Of a stretch of DNA of 64,000 nt, positions 1 through 15,246 are shown in pieces; the stretch's first letter is position 1; the number at the start of each line of letters is the position of its first letter. The notes below the pieces were generated by a model. That model had not been told where the DNA came from. It did not search any database and was given only the letters and a program-made list of their open reading frames with translations. The stretch comes from Pithys albifrons albifrons (lineage: Eukaryota; Chordata; Aves; Passeriformes; Thamnophilidae). The position numbers and the translations under genes were made by a program. The stretch covers positions 3,989,001-4,053,000 of the forward strand of contig NC_092471.1 in the NCBI RefSeq assembly GCF_047495875.1. The letters run 5' to 3'.

Positions 1-3000
1 TTTCCTTTTTTTCCTTATAGAATAAATTAAACTTTACACAATGAGCAATAATTTACTTGGGAGCTTCTGGCCACATATTGAAAAATGCAGATTTTTTTTT
101 TCTTTTTCAACTCTCTGTTTCAACAATTGCTGCCTTCCAGTCCCAGGACTTCCAATCTAAGGACAAAAATTGTCTCATTGCGAGTGACAATGAGTTGAAC
201 ACTCTGGTTACTCACCAGAGTATTTTGCTCAATCACAACTTAACCTGCTCATTCAGTTTTGGTCAGGATCTCTTTGGGTTAAGGTTTCACATGATCCCCC
301 AACCAAACAGGCCAACACAAGTCCTCAAGCTGGCAACAGTGTTCCGAGCTGTTCTGTGATACTCATGAGACCAAAATGTCTTATAACAGGAGAATGTCAC
401 AAAACCAAAATTGAAAGACAACTTCAGTAGATAAAATACCAAGCAAGCATAGGTGGGACAGCACCAAGTTCCATGAAAAAGTTCAGCTTTAAAAGAACTA
501 CAGACTCAGGGTCCCAAACTCTACAAATTCCAACTATTCCAATGAACTAGATCCCATGATTCTTCTATTTACTAAGCAAATGGCCCAGGTTTCTGCAACC
601 TTGCAGATGAAATTGTACCAGAGAAAACCATAAAGGACATTAGACCCAGGCACTGATAGAGACTTTCAACTTCTACAGTATCATGATGTTTATTCATGGC
701 CTGTGACTAAGAATTGACTTAACTGTTCAGTGAGTATTGACAGTCTATTCATGTTCATTATTAAACTACTAATACTTAACCAGGTACCACATGGGTGTGT
801 TGGGCAGTTTAGTGGAAATGGGGGAAAGTCTTTCAAGAGATCATGCCTAGTCATGATCAAAAATGCTATTCTTTAGGACTGTCATACTCAGGACAACAGC
901 AAATCACATTTGTTTAATGGAAAAGTGGTAGTGAAGGCCATAAGAAAGCAGTAGGGGAGTGTCTTTATTATTGCTGCTATTACAGAACAGCACTCCAAAG
1001 AATTTGGGGAATTTAATTATGTCTTGAATAATTTGCTTTACAAGGACATGCTCACAAACACACATTCAAAACACCCCACTATATTTTTATACTTTTTTTT
1101 AAACACAAACAACATGGATTTAATAATTCTCAGGAAATTCTCATCATCGTTACTACATTGATTTTGATATCAGTTTTATTGTTCTGAAGAGCCTGTAGGA
1201 CAGAATAACATAAGAAAGGGCAGAAAGGAAATTAAACAGTTATGCTGATGGGCAATAAAATTCTACGTGGGGGACTGAAATTCCATTATTCCACAGAACA
1301 AAATTGTGCTTAAGCTAAAAATCAACAACAGCCCTTGCATATCTCCTCTCTCTATAATTCAGGCCTAAAAGACCTTCACATTCTGTCCTCACTATAAGGG
1401 CCAGATACTTTGCCAATTTGGAGCACTTTGCATCCACTTTAATCACTTTGTACCGCTAAGTGCCTTCATATTTCTAATCAACAGCAATCAAATACAAAAT
1501 AAAATAAATAAATAAGAAGAATCCCACACAACTTACTGAGATTGTTAACTTTCTGTATCTTTTTCGTGTTCCTAAAGTTGATAAAGACACTTACAAGTGA
1601 AGCTTTACAAATTTTTGTACTCAGCATCCAAATCTGGAATTATACCTCTTCTAGCCACAGTGATTTATCACGGGGAAAAAAAGGTCTTGCAAATAAAGAC
1701 AACAATATAGTTCTTCCCTACTTCTGATTTTTCTCTTCCTTTCTTGCTCCAAACAGCTCACTAAATGTGGAGCCAGAGAAAAGAGTATCTAAAAATTCAT
1801 CAGTAATTTTTTTTTTACAATATTGTGGTTCTATAAGTTGAATAAATATCCTTTTTGCACTTCTAGGGCAACTGTCTCAATATTTCAGAAAGCACTGAGT
1901 GTAGACAGGGAAAATTTCACCTCTCAGACAAAGCTGTGGCTCAGATTTCAAAGCTGTGTCTCTCCCTCAAGTGTTGAGTGTGTCTCTTGTTTCTGAGTGC
2001 AGCAACATCACCTGCACCAACAGGTTTTTCACTTCCTTTTGCTCTGGACTTGGGGGAACCACAGGGGTCTCAGCACAAGGGCAAACAAACCCCCTTGGGT
2101 TTGTGCCCCAGGACACTGGGTTATACTGCTGGGGTTTGTGAGTTGAAAGCAATTTCCCTTGGTGTCAGTGTATTTATTGTAATATTATTATTAAATTTTA
2201 GCCTCTGATTTATCATCTCTCGTGGTGAGTTCATTTCCCCTGCTGGTTCACCTTTAAACCAGCACTCAAGGAGAATACAGGGATTAAAGCTGAGATGTTT
2301 TTTCACAGACTAAAAGCACTGGTAGGATACCCAGAGGAGAATGAGGCCCAGAACCTGCAGGACTGATGGAGAACCCAGCAGCCCTGGCACTTCTCTTGGC
2401 ACAGATCAGCATCTCCTTCCACACCAAACACTGAGAAGCAGAAACGTGGCCAGAGGCTGCTCAGCCATAACTCCTTCTCAAGCCCTGTCACACCTGCTAC
2501 TTAGAGCACTTAAATTAAAACTTCCATCTTTCAACAGGCTCTTTACTGAAACAACAATGTCAGTGACAGATCTGGATTCCACATCTCTCCTTCCATTGGC
2601 TTTAGGCTTGTTTGATTAGGGGTGTTTGCAGGGGAAGGTGGTACAATTTTATAATACTGTAATAAATATGTTACTCAGAAACTGCAGTTAGCACCCAAGA
2701 TGGGAAGGTACTAATTCTGCCTCCAAGGTGCAATTAAAGTGCTGCAGGTGTGCTGCTCCATCCACAGCACTGAAGAGTGGGCATGGGAAACATTCTATTG
2801 AACATGGAAAAATGGGATTTCCTGCTCTGGAAAAGGTCAGAATAACAGATTGAGATGTTATAAAGAAACTTTAAATATAGAAGTTAACATAAAAAGGGGA
2901 AATCACACATAATAGCAGAAGTATAAATTATCTTTCACTTTGTTTCCTATCATCCATCCTACAGACTGAATTTCTTAACTGTAAGGTGTGCATGAAACAA

Positions 3001-6000
3001 CTGACCCATTATTGCACTAACCCAGGCCCATACCATGACAACTAGAAGCAAATTGAGAGGTATGAATTCCTATGATCCTGTAATGAATATTAAAGGAAAA
3101 GTGTAACCACGATTATCACAGATGTTCAACCTGTGTGTTCCTCGCTCTCACCACAGGGTTCAAGAGACACAAGCAGTGCCTGTCCCACCTCCTCACCTGA
3201 TGACTTCTGAGTGCTTTTAAAAAAATATCAGCTTTATTATTCCCTGGATTCTTTTTATGTCATAAAAGCCAACCTCTTCAGGAATCCTGGGGCTGAATCA
3301 TTCCCTACACAACCAAATCTGACACAGAGCAAATTCTTCTGTCCATAGAACAGTGGAGAGCAATAGGTCATGTTGAGGGGAAGGCTCAATATTCCATTAT
3401 AATAAAATAATGCCAATACTTAGCATGGCCTTCCATCTCAAGGAATTTTAAGAGCAATTATTAATCTTTATACTTTGCTATGAACCTGCCTGGACTAAGT
3501 GAATAAATTCAGTATTTCTTCCTTTTTGCATTTCAATGTCTTAGGATTAACCTAAAAATGGCATTGGTCTGGTAGAGTAGCAGAGACTGTAAACTAATAA
3601 TGGGTGTTATTTCTACAGATATTTTGGGTCTTGCAGCTTTTAAAGCAACACTACTGGAAGGCCAGAGAAACCCTAAGGTAGAAACAGTGTCCTGTGTCAT
3701 TTTTACCTATCATATAATTTTGATATTAAATACTGAATGATAAGAAAAATAATTAGGAAAATACCAGCACAGAAAGTAGTTCAGTAACCCAGTAAAGAGG
3801 GGGAAATAAAAATCCTGTAAAAAAATTCTTATCCATGGGGTTTAAAATGTATACATAATATTTTTTTATTATTCAAGAACTAGGAGGCAGGTAGGAATAA
3901 ATAACCACAGCTGTTTGTATGAGATTTCAAAGATAATTCCACATTTTGAGAACAATTGAATGTATTTTTCTCTAAATGATAGAACAAGCAGCAGTAGTTT
4001 TATTTCCCTGAAACAGACACACACACAATACCCAAGCATTATAATTCAAAGAATTTTAATTAAATCTATATAACAAAAAAGGAATGTTTCACATCTTAAT
4101 TGAAAAATCACCAGCTAGAGAACTGAGACAGTGAAACAGCCTGGTAAGCCCTGAGATATAATTGAAGGAAAGAATAGATGAGAATATTTCAAATGGTCTC
4201 ACTAGTCAGCAACTAGTGTAAATACTGCAATTCAAATAATGGCATTTCAGTGATTAAGAGAAGCACTAATTTCTATTCTATTGCTCCTTTGCTTTGAGAA
4301 TTATAGCTCATCTTTGAGAATCCCTGACTGAACACAGAACTCCATCTCCTCCATCAACCCACGAGTCTCACTGCCAGTGTGATGCTTTTGTGGTGCAGGG
4401 ACACCCCAGCCCACCCAAGGGGAGATAGGCAGCTATTTGTGATCACTTGGGCAGCCTTTGATGTGCTTTACAAAACTCCCCACCTTCTCCAAGGCCCTTT
4501 AGAAGTACTTGGGAAGGCAGGGAATGTGCTGAGGTGCAGTTACACCAAGTGGCTGCCACAAGAACAAGGTGAGGGCTGAGCTTTACTCCACCATGTGAAT
4601 GAAGTGGTTAAAGCTCTGAGATTCTGACATGGGAAACATGCCAAGGCCAGATGGAAATCTCAGCTGTCACGAGCAGAGGTCACTCTGTCCTTCCCAGCAC
4701 AAGGTGTTGCTAAAATCCCATGTACTATTCATACAAGTTTATCATACCCATCCTTTTTTTTTTTTAATTTGTTTGTTTTATATGATTTTCTTGTTATTCA
4801 TTGTCTTGTCTTTGTTTGGTTCTGCTTTTTAATTATAGAGGTTCACCAGAGATGCCCCTGAGGTAGTGCAGATAATCTCAGTTTATATTTCTACAGAATT
4901 TTTTTAAGGGAAGCTTGGATAAGGCTTAAAGGAAATCTTTGATAAACCTTTGTTTTCTTAAATTATTTTATCATAGGACAGCATTTTCAGAAGGGATACT
5001 TCTTGCTGAATGGAGGAAAGGTTTATTGATGAGACTTTTATTGTGGAGTTTTAATGGAACTGCCTCCAAAATACTTTTACAAGGACCATTTAACCCTCTG
5101 AAAGTATCTGTAAGCAACTTTAATTACCAAATATTCTTGGTGTTTATAATGCTGCCCACCAGAGAAGCAAACAGAAATACATTTTATATAACTAAATGTT
5201 ATAGGGTGGTTTATACCTCTTGTAATATATATTTCAAGTTCTTCAAGTGCTGATGAAGACATATATGCATGAAGAAAATTTTAAACAATACCTGCATAGT
5301 ACACAAAACAGTGGATTTGTAGCACAGCAAAGAAATCTTACCAAAAACATTAGAAAAATTACTTCTACTAGAAATAAGTATTAACTGATTTAGTCTTCCT
5401 GAACAGATTAAGAACACTACTGAAGTACCTCAAAATACTGCTCTCTATCTAGACAATAGATTTGAGGGATTTTTCCATACACCTTTCTTCTTGACACCTT
5501 GTGGTTTCTATTGTACAGTAAAAAAAAATCAACTGCAGTGTGACAGTTCTGATGTGCTGCCAGACATTAAAGCTTAGAGTGACATCAATTTAACAAACTC
5601 TCCACAGAGAACCGGTGTGAGGTTGAAATTCCAAAGCCAGACTGGAAGAATCTATCCTTAGTTTATTCTGCTTGCCAAGGGGAAGTGTTGGTAGGATTTG
5701 CCTTACAGTCACTGATGTGTCTGCAAGGAAATACTGACATTCTCCACCTTTAAGCCCCATTCCTTAGAGGAAAAACTTCAAAGGCAATCAAGAGAGGTTC
5801 CTCAGCGGAAATCAACTGGTAAAGGCAGGAAAGTGGGAATTTTCAGAAGGACTGTGGAGGTTGCAGGAGCTGAGCTGGTCCCTACAGCTCATTTGCAGCA
5901 TGGAAGAGGTGGGTGGAACTGGCTGTTCCCTCCCTTTCTCTACTGGGTTGAGGACGTTTCAGAAGGTGGCAGCACCTGCTTGGATCCAACACACAATTAA

Positions 6001-9000
6001 AATAGGAGAGAGAAAAAAAGGGCTTCTTCACACAAGACCTCTGCTACTTCTGCTGAAGGATGGTGCAGATGCTGCTGTTACCCACATGTGCAAAAAGCCT
6101 AACTTTTCTTTTCATGAAGTTATTAAACACATAGAAGTGAACAGAAGTTCAAAGTTAGTGTTGTGAAATCAGCTGCAAGATGGTTATCAGGTGGATGCCT
6201 CATGTGTGGCTGAGCCTGTCCTTCCCTTTCCCCTAGACTGCTTTCTATGTCTCTTTCCAAAACAGGATACTAAACTAGATGAGCTACACTGACATTCCTA
6301 TGTTTTCAGGTTTAATTTATATATATATTTTTATAAAGGTTTCTCCTCCAACTTCACTAGGATTTTTGTTACTTCATTTTTAGGACATGCAATCTGTAAT
6401 TATAAAGATGTCAAGCAGTGAAAATACCATTCAAGGACTATTTCTAGACTATATTCAGCACTGAGATGACACACAGTAGAATCAAAGTAAATCCCATCCA
6501 AATCCATAAAATATTTTCTATGTTCTGACATTAATGGTCATGTTATTTTTCTCAGTTGTCAATATTTTTTTTAAACTGCACTAAACTTCCTTGCAACTTA
6601 ACTCGTCTTTACTTAAAATTTTAGAAATCACTAGACATGTAAAGAATGATTTTAAGTCAGATCCTTGGGGTCTGTCTAAAATAGGAGAAAAGCAAAATTG
6701 ACCTCAAATTTCACTACCTGAGACCTGAAAAGTTCTCATAATTATTTGTAAATGACAGAAAATAATTTTCCTGTTAAGAAAATAATTAATTGCTGGTCAC
6801 TGATGGCAATATATTAACCTGATGCCTGAACACCTTCATATGAAATCACAGTGTCTCACCTTCCAGGTGTAAAGAAACACAAACTAAAGTTCACACCCTG
6901 TTCTATCTCAAGATGAAAATAGGAGGAATGGTTTGGAAAACTCACTGGGTCAGAGAAAAAAAAAAAGCCTATTTATCTACATTAACATACCCTGTCTCTC
7001 CTACCACACAGTCAGCAACACGACAGCATGTTACTAATTGCAGCATCAAGTAAGTCTTCACATTGTTATGAGAGGAGGAGAAGGAAAAGTACTTTGTACA
7101 AATTTAAAAGTACTCACCATATGTTCCCCTATTTTTAAGCACTTTTTCACTTCCCTTCTTGACATTCCTGTCTCTACACCTCACCTAGTCAGGAAGCCAC
7201 ATGGGTAAGTACCTGACCTGAACACAAGGATTAGTGTTTGTGTTAACAAAATGAATTCCTTTTTTCAAAGGCATCGCAAGGTTTGTGGGATATTACGCTC
7301 CATCTCCTGAAAAAAGGAAAGGGAACTGGGTGCAAACCCTCCTATTAGTATCAAACCTACTGCCCAATACTTTCTATGGTTAAACCCATCATGTGTCAAT
7401 TTGAATGGGCCTGATGGACACGGGGTGAGAAAAGATAAGAAATTATGTCCATGACCGTAGTTGTCTATCACAGCCATCAGTAATGTATCCTACTAGAATC
7501 ACAGCAGGTTGTCTTTAGTGTTAATATTATATCCAATATTAGTTTCATAGTTTCCTCTTTTTCCTTCTTTTCCTATATGAACAAAAATCTATTGGCACTT
7601 AGTAAGAGGTTATTTTATAGTATTTCTACATTAAAAAAAATCCAAATAAAGTTGCAATCTAGCACAGTAACATTCTGCAGAGGGCACCCTCGGTACAGCC
7701 AGAACTGCTCACCTCCCACTGCATCCCCCCTCCATGACTTTAACTACATAATATCACATTTACAACTGTCAGGGACATACAATAGGAAAGGGCTTTCTCT
7801 GACAGCAGCAGAACAATGTCTGATGTAGACCTGGGAAAGAGAACAAAGTATACCTACAGAGTAGAGGCACTTTGCTTTTCAAACACAGCAATGCTTTTTG
7901 GCTTAAAAACTTAGCATGAATTAATTTGCTGCTGAGAACTACATACTACTAATAAAGAATATGTCTATCTGCTATTATTATTTTTATTCTATTTTCTTCT
8001 GTATTGTTCCTTTGAAGGCTTCTACCTATTCAGAGATACAGAGAAACTTCTACATGAAATGAAAGGAGGATTGTATGTAAACGCAGCCATAGCAGCACAT
8101 CTCCAATATGGCATAATATTAAGACTTATAACTATTTTAATAATGAGTTCTCATAATCAAGACAGGAGCTACTGTCTTCATTGGAGGTGAGAGGAAAGGT
8201 TCATTTGAATGCTATCAAAAAGCATATTCTCTCTGCATTTCCTTCCTGCTCAGACTGTTCATAGCCCATGCACTGTGCATTCTGCTGACACAGCCACTTC
8301 TTTTCCAACTCTACTGCTCATATGACCTTCTTTCTATTTTTTTCCTCCCATCCTTCACAACCATTTCTGGGCAGTTTCACAAGAATTTTGATTGCTGTTG
8401 TAAAGTTTACATCATTGCCATCTGACAGCTGTTTGCTGGCCTTTGTGAAATGAGTTGATGGACTCAGTTCATTTCCTAACAGGCAGGTGCTCACAACTTA
8501 AAACATCACCTCCCTTGGCACAAGGACTTCCAGTCAACAAAAATACAAGTATAGCTCAGCACCAGGTGAAAAATGTGCTTAAAGGGAAACACACCATGCA
8601 GGGCTCTTGGAGGGAAGGCTGAACTTGGCAGACAGACTAAAAATTAACAGAAAACAAACTCTGGTAAATAATCCCAAGATCTGAATTACACTGGTGGGTG
8701 ACTCATCTCACTGCATTGGAGCCAGACCACACATTGAAAGGGTACACAGGGACCAAGCTGTGCTGGGACAGTTCCATTTATATATCAATATCTGTGTCTA
8801 TACAGTAGGAATTCTTGAGAGCTGGGGAGAGGAATAGATGGAGAAGAAGCTAAATGTGAAGACTCAATGTTGGGAACCCTCCCATCATTCACTACTTGAA
8901 AACTAAACCCACTTCACTGTGAGTTAAAAGATGTCCTATAGCAAAGCAATCCATAGGGTTGTTACATTTTTTCCCCCCTTCATGTTTTCTTTAGTGATTT

Positions 9001-10760
9001 AAGGATCAGATGCTTTGAGAAAAGAGGCAAATGTGGGTTCAATGACTGAAATTCTCTGTGAGAAGGCGGGTTGCAGATGGGCACATTAGAATCATCAGCC
9101 ACTGGGAAGCTTTCTGACCAACAAACTACATGTAGCTGGTATTAGTAAGTATTTTAAGAACATTTCAATCTGAATCTGAATCCAATTAAAATCTGACCTT
9201 TCTTCCAGAAATGGTCAGGGGCAGAGTTTAATATCCCTATAAGACTACTAGGATATGTGAATTCAGGTGACTAGCAGAATTTCAGGAGACAGAACCATTT
9301 AGTATTGTATCCCTGACTCCATTTTATCTGAAAATGAACACAACTTTACCCTGACTGCAGAGCATTCTTCTGAGAGTAACGGCTGCCACTTAATTTTGTT
9401 TCCAGTGTATTTTTCTCAAATTCAGGGAAAATTACTTGCTCTTACTTTATGTTGATTAAATCATGTCAGCAAGTGTTTTAATTTATGTGATCTAGCTAGC
9501 AAAGCAGAACAATTTTCATTTTGGGGCAAGGATAATCATAATTAAAAACACATTAGCTGATTATACCAAACATCCATCCTAAAAAAAAAAGTTCTACATC
9601 ATGATTTATAAATTATGATTTTTTAACTAACACACTTTGAAATGATACAACTTTATAAGCTGATGAATGGTTTTGGTAATGCCCCAACTACCCAAAAAGG
9701 GACACCTAAGACCAGAACCAAAGAAGACTTTAGGGTAGAAAAATCAGGGTATAAATGTAGACAAAAAAATTTCCATAAACATATAAAAGTAAGAGTAAAA
9801 TAACCTCTTAAACAGAGATTGCAATACTTTGAAGCTCAGCGGATGCTTTGCTGTCCAAGAATGGAGGAATCTCCTCTAAAGCAGTCTTGGTATTTTCTAT
9901 TTCTCTGTGGTAAAAGTATCTTAGTGCTATAATAAAGAGCTTAATGCCTCTTCACAAATCTACTCATTTGATCTCACATTCAAGTTTTTGACATCTTCCC
10001 CAAGCAAACATATCCCACACAGGATGTTTTGCTTTAACAGGTATTCATTTTACTGAGCTCCACTATAATTTCCTAGTCTTACATGATGCCTGAAGATGTT
10101 TCACACATTCTGAAAAGGAAGCTAAAAGGGAATAATTTGCATATATTACTTAAGTTGTACATGCTGTAAATATTGATCTGCAGATAGAAAAGCAAGAGAA
10201 AAAGTTGTTCAGAAATTATCCTTGCATTTCTGTCCTTTTTAAGGATCATTTTTCAGGAAAAACTTGGGGAAGAGGTCACAGCTCCGCTCACCCCTGCAGA
10301 TGAAGGTTCTTTGACACTCCAGTCTGTGACATCCACTGTACATTATACAATTTGCAGATCATGAAAACTCTTACTTTTACACTTTTGAGGTTATTTTCAA
10401 TTCAGCACAAACTGTTCAAACCTCAACTACTGCTGCCTGTTATGCAGGGAGTGAAGCTGCATTTCACAGCTTTGGCCTATTATTGTAGCCCACTCCCACT
10501 GGCTCTAAAGGGTGATGCACAGCTACTCTTGTGCAATGTTTTGAATAACTTGTAAGTCTATTCTCCCCTCACAAGTGAGAAGGTGTAATTTATCTAATGC
10601 TTGAGAACAAAGAGCGAAAATAAAAAACCCTTCAGGCCACCCTCACACCAACCTCCACAATCACGATCCGTTTTGGAAAGGTTCTGGCAAAGGACTGCAA
10701 GTCTCAGGAAATTGGAATAAGCATAAACAGGATTCAGCTAAAGAAGTGATCACTGTGACT
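1..10760. other. Unique AT-rich non-coding DNA
   Basis: I see no gene, RNA gene or recognisable mobile element here. Open frames are at most about 100 codons, have no recognisable domains, and often open on non-ATG codons. The stretch holds only short simple repeats: an AAAT-type tract near 1494-1517, a short CA run near 4014-4027 and T or A runs of about 10 to 12 bases. Slightly less AT-rich patches occur at about 1950-2620 and 4330-4600 but show no exon structure that I can defend. It may be intergenic or intronic; the sequence alone does not decide. Confidence 0.6.
1494..1517. repeat. AAAT/AATA simple repeat
   Basis: A short run of AAAT-type units, imperfect at the left end, seen directly in the sequence. 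It is an ordinary low-complexity tract with no visible role. Confidence 0.75.
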
Positions 10761-10820
10761 GAGGCACTTGTTGGACTCGATGATCCTTGTGGACCCTTCC
10801 AACTCAGCATATTCTGTGAA
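10761..10820 (+). mobile_element. CR1 LINE, very short 3' end (5'-truncated)
   Basis: The bases around 10768-10817 follow the typical end of avian CR1 elements in order: TTGGACTCGATGATCCTTG, then a CCCTTCCAACTC block, then a degraded ATTCTGTGA tail. Direction is plus, because the tail lies at the right. Only about 50 bases are recognisable, so the left boundary is uncertain. CR1 copies are usually cut short at the 5' end by incomplete reverse transcription, which fits. The tail is a single unit, suggesting an older or eroded copy. Confidence 0.7.
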
Positions 10821-13800
10821 TAATATCTTTGGGATACATGTACATCTCCCAAATGGAAAATGGCTCCTCATCCCCCCTTGTCTTTGCCACTCCAATGCCA
10901 CACACATTTCCCTTTTCATCCTTCCCTTCTGTTCTTCCCACAGAGTTTTCCGGCTTTCTTCACACTTTCCTGTACACACTTCTCTCCTACTTTAACAACT
11001 GTCTGTTCTGAACTTAACCAACACCTTCACAGCTCCCCAAACCCCATATCTTGTTCCCATATTCTCTGTTAGGCTTCCTTTCCTAGTTATCTCTCCTGGA
11101 ACAAGCAGTTACACAGCACAGGAGAAATGCCTCCTAGTTGCCACCAGAACAAAATTATTTCATTTTAAATTTACAAATTCACATTAAAATTCCAGTCATG
11201 ATAACCTTACTCCACACAAACAAATAAACCCCCAAAAACTCTAAGGAGAACTGAGTACCATTTCAGAAAGCTGTCATGAATGTAAGGGATTCCCCTCAAG
11301 TATCACTAGATAGGTCACTACAGTTCCCAGAGAGAAGCCAAGTGACCATAACTCACTACACAGGTGGCCTTGGAGAGGACTCTTGTCTTGGTGGCATCAC
11401 TGGTACCTGAAGCTCAGTGTGATTCTGTATCCTCATCTCCTTTAAACACTGCAGTTGCTAGTTTTGTTTTCAATCTTTGTTCAAAATGCAATGCCTCTGT
11501 TGAAAATGTCCAATGTGCTATTTCACATTACAACAGAACAAAACACTTTCTTCTACCAGAGAATACTGTGGGGCCCAATTTTTCATTGCTTGGATTTCTA
11601 TTTTTAAGGTTTTTCCACCCAAGGAAATGTTTTTGCTCTGACAGCATTTAATAACAAGTTTGACCTTGGAGTGTGCAAGTTTAAATGATTTCAGAGTATT
11701 CTGCAGCAGAAAATCAGGGGCCAGGGATTCTTTTCCTTATTTGAATTTTATTATTTTGGGAGAAGGGGCAATCCCTTGTTTCACAGAAGAAATTACTTTT
11801 GAGCCACAGTGTGAAGACTTTTTGCTTGAGTGCATGAAGAGCCACTACTTTCAATGCTTTCTGCAGTTGATATATAACTGTCACCATTGCCAAAGCAACT
11901 CTGCCACTTCCTCCTGGGAATATCCCTGCAAATACAGCAAAGAAAGCTGAGAAGAACAGGTTTGTATTTGCTATGAGTTGGAGAAGGAACGTTATCCAAG
12001 CAGGTGGGACACCCTAAGCACCATCCCCTCCTGACAGCCCTGTGGGCTGGGACAGCTTTCAGGAGCTTTGTCAGGCTGCAACCCAGCCCTTGATTTTTCC
12101 AGGGGATTCCTGTCCAGCACTCCCCCTGTGGAGCACATCCTCATTATCAAGCACCATTCCCAAGAAAGGTACAGCCTGCAATGAGGAACTATCACTGACT
12201 ACAGTTGACTGGATTTCATGTGTGCATTGAAACACATACAATTCTTTCTATCCGAAGGGCCAAGTATTTAACAGAGATGGATGAACTCCCCACACTGATC
12301 CTATTCATGTACTTTGGGCTTGTTTCATTTCTCAGTTTCCTCTAAACACCTCCCAAACTTCGAGAACTATTAAAGACACACACAGAGCAACTACTTCATT
12401 TTAATGCTAAGTGAGAATGAAAATTAACTTCTGCTGCTGAACAGAAAGAAGGTCCTGTGGTGAACAAAATACTGTTTGGTGTGTTTGTCAGAGCTATTAC
12501 ATAATTCAAAGATTAAATTACCTTTGGCTGGAGCTACATCAATCTTTTTCCCCCTAAAATAATACCATCCCAACTACAGCAGCACAGACACAACAGTGGG
12601 ACGTGGCTCCTGGTAATCATTGGTTCACTTAACGATATTCCCAGGGAGTCCAAATGGTGCTGTTAAATCACTGCCCTTCCCTATTCTCAAAAGCCACCAG
12701 GTGAGCTGTTTCAGAGGCAATAGCAATGGAAAACACCACAAACTGGCAACAGATCTGCACAGGAAAGCAGCACTGCAGAAACAACATTGATTGCTGTAGG
12801 GAAAACTGTTTCAGATGGACTCTGCATTCCACTGGCACAAACCCTCTTATGTAGCATGGAATGATGTTATATTTTATGGACATTCTATTCCCATGAAAAA
12901 ATTCTCTCTAAATCTGTGGGTTATTAATGTTCTGTATGGATCTACAGCACTTTGAATGTATATGACATGTTGACTGTGGTAACTATTACACAAAGGACTG
13001 GCACTGATCTCCAGAGATAATCCTCTTTTTCTCATGTATACACAAAAGCAGATACAAATTCTGAACAAAAAAAGGCTTCTTTGGGCATCATGCAAACTCA
13101 CAAATAGGGTGAACAAAAAAAGAAACAGAACAATAATACAACACAAAAGCAGAACCAAAGACATATCAAGTAATTTGCTTTCTCTCCTAGAAAACAAAAG
13201 TGATGGAAGAAATTATAATCCTTCATCTTCTAATTGAGATGACATTTCACATTCAAACCTCTCAATAATTTTGATTTACTTTTAGAGTTACAGGTTACCA
13301 AAGGCACTCATAAATGGCATCTGAAAACACCAAATTTATAGTGACCATCACTAAAAGTCTTCAATTTCTAATTATAGTATTGCTTAAAAAAACTCACAAC
13401 ACACACGTACACCTGTGCATTTAAAAATATAGACAAAATTGAGTCCAACTTTCGACTGAACACCACCTTGTCACCTAAGCCATAAAACAAGTGCCACATC
13501 CAGTCATTTCTTAGGGAAATTCTTGTATCTCAGTTTAGTCTCACTTCCCCTTGCAACCCCCATCTTTATCCTGTTTGGTATTTATACAGATTTACAAGCT
13601 CCTTTCCCCCAGCACCTTCTCCTTTGAGGCTGAACCACCTGTTTGCTCAGCCTCTGCTCATGTGACAGAAGCAGAGCCAGCACACCAACCTGTCTCCCCA
13701 GCGTGGAGCAGAGGAACACTCATGACCTGATGACACCACAGCCAAATTCTCCAGCTTCTCAAGACCACTTTGAGCAGCACCAAAAACTGGGGCATCTTCA

Positions 13801-14533
13801 CTTCCAAACATACAGACACACAAGTCTGACAGCAAAGACTTCATTTTATGAACAAGCTTTTCATCAAACAAGTATTACTTTCTGCCACAGAGATAATTTA
13901 TTCTTTGTGTATAATTGATTTGTGCCTGCACTTAAAAACGTCTTTTGAAATCCATATTATAACTAATACTGCCATATAATAAAAAGCAACACTTTTAATT
14001 TAAAGTTAATTATTTTCCATTATTCCACATTAGTAGACAAGGCAAGAACTCTAGCTTAGTGCCAGAACATGAAAGAAGTTATTCTGAACTTATAATACAT
14101 GGATTTAACAGCTTAATGTCAAGAAGCAATACTGTAAATTAAAAACTAAGTAAAAGGATTATAGTATCTCATATTTAGAAATGGCACATGACTACAGATA
14201 GTTCAGGCAAGTTAAATATTTTTGCAGCATTGTCCTGAAATCTGCAATTGTGAAGGAGGTATTTTTATAGCAATAACACAATATTCTGTAATAAATCTTG
14301 AGACATAACATCACTCTGGCATGTGAGACTTGCTGCAACACACTGCTGCATATTTTTCAAGGGTTTGTACGAGGTATTGCTGCTTCTTTCTTCCTTTTAT
14401 GATCACTCCAAGACAGCTCACTTTACCTTACCTAATTCCCAGCTGGAATGGGGAAATCACAGGTATGACAGAGAAAGGGAACCTCAAACACTGCAAGTGT
14501 GTGAAGGTGCTACTTTTGAGGAAGTAGAAATCA

Positions 14534-14550
14534 CACGTGGGGAACACGTG
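14534..14550. promoter_or_regulatory. Paired canonical E-boxes (CACGTG-N5-CACGTG)
   Basis: Two perfect CACGTG hexamers lie at 14534-14539 and 14545-14550, with starts 11 bases apart, about one helical turn. CACGTG is bound by bHLH and bHLH-PAS factors such as MYC/MAX, USF and CLOCK/BMAL1. CLOCK/BMAL1 tandem sites usually have a 6-7 base gap, against 5 here. The motif contains CpG, which is scarce in this window, so a close pair is unlikely by chance. No promoter or gene was found beside it, so a function is inference only. Confidence 0.35.
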
Positions 14551-15246
14551 ATGCCTTGCAGCTACTTCAAATGTGAAGAACAAAAGCACTTCATATGACA
14601 TGTGAAATAATATCAGCATTAACTTTCTGCAAATGTAAAAAGTTTTCAAAATGAACAAAACACCTGGAAATGAGCATTACCCCATTTTGAAGATACTTGT
14701 AACTCCAAAGTAAAACCATTCTCACAGCAGTCTAGAAAACAACTAATATAATGCTAAATTGTAGAGATGGGCAACTGTGATCCCTCGTGGAGACTGTGGA
14801 AGGCATTTAAAACAGTTTTTCAGTGTTTGTGTATTCCTTATGCCTTATATTATGATTATTCAGACATCTGTCCAGAAAGTCACCCTAAGGAAAGAATTCT
14901 CCTGGAAAGTTCCCATCAGAGAACACAATTAAAAGTACTCCATGATCTGCATTGTTATGTGGGTTTGATTTTGTACTTACCCTTTTTTCCTTATGAGCAT
15001 GGAAAGAATTGACTTTCATAGCTAATCTCTTTGAAGTCCAGACATCTTTACCATCCCCATCTCCTCCAAGCAGTGTTCTGTTCTCTCCTTCAACTGATTA
15101 TTGGGAACTCTCCTAATGAAAAGAAATAAAAATGGCTTCACTGAACTAATTATGTAAGTATGTCCTTGTTAGACTGAGATTTATTTACAACATTGTCTCA
15201 ATAAGATGTGTGAAGCTGCTCCTCCCTCCCCAGCCCATTTGCTACC

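Noticed and set aside
12874..13197. 107-codon minus-strand frame with leucine/phenylalanine-rich run
   Set aside because: The hydrophobic run is an antisense reading of an A-rich stretch; no domain or context.
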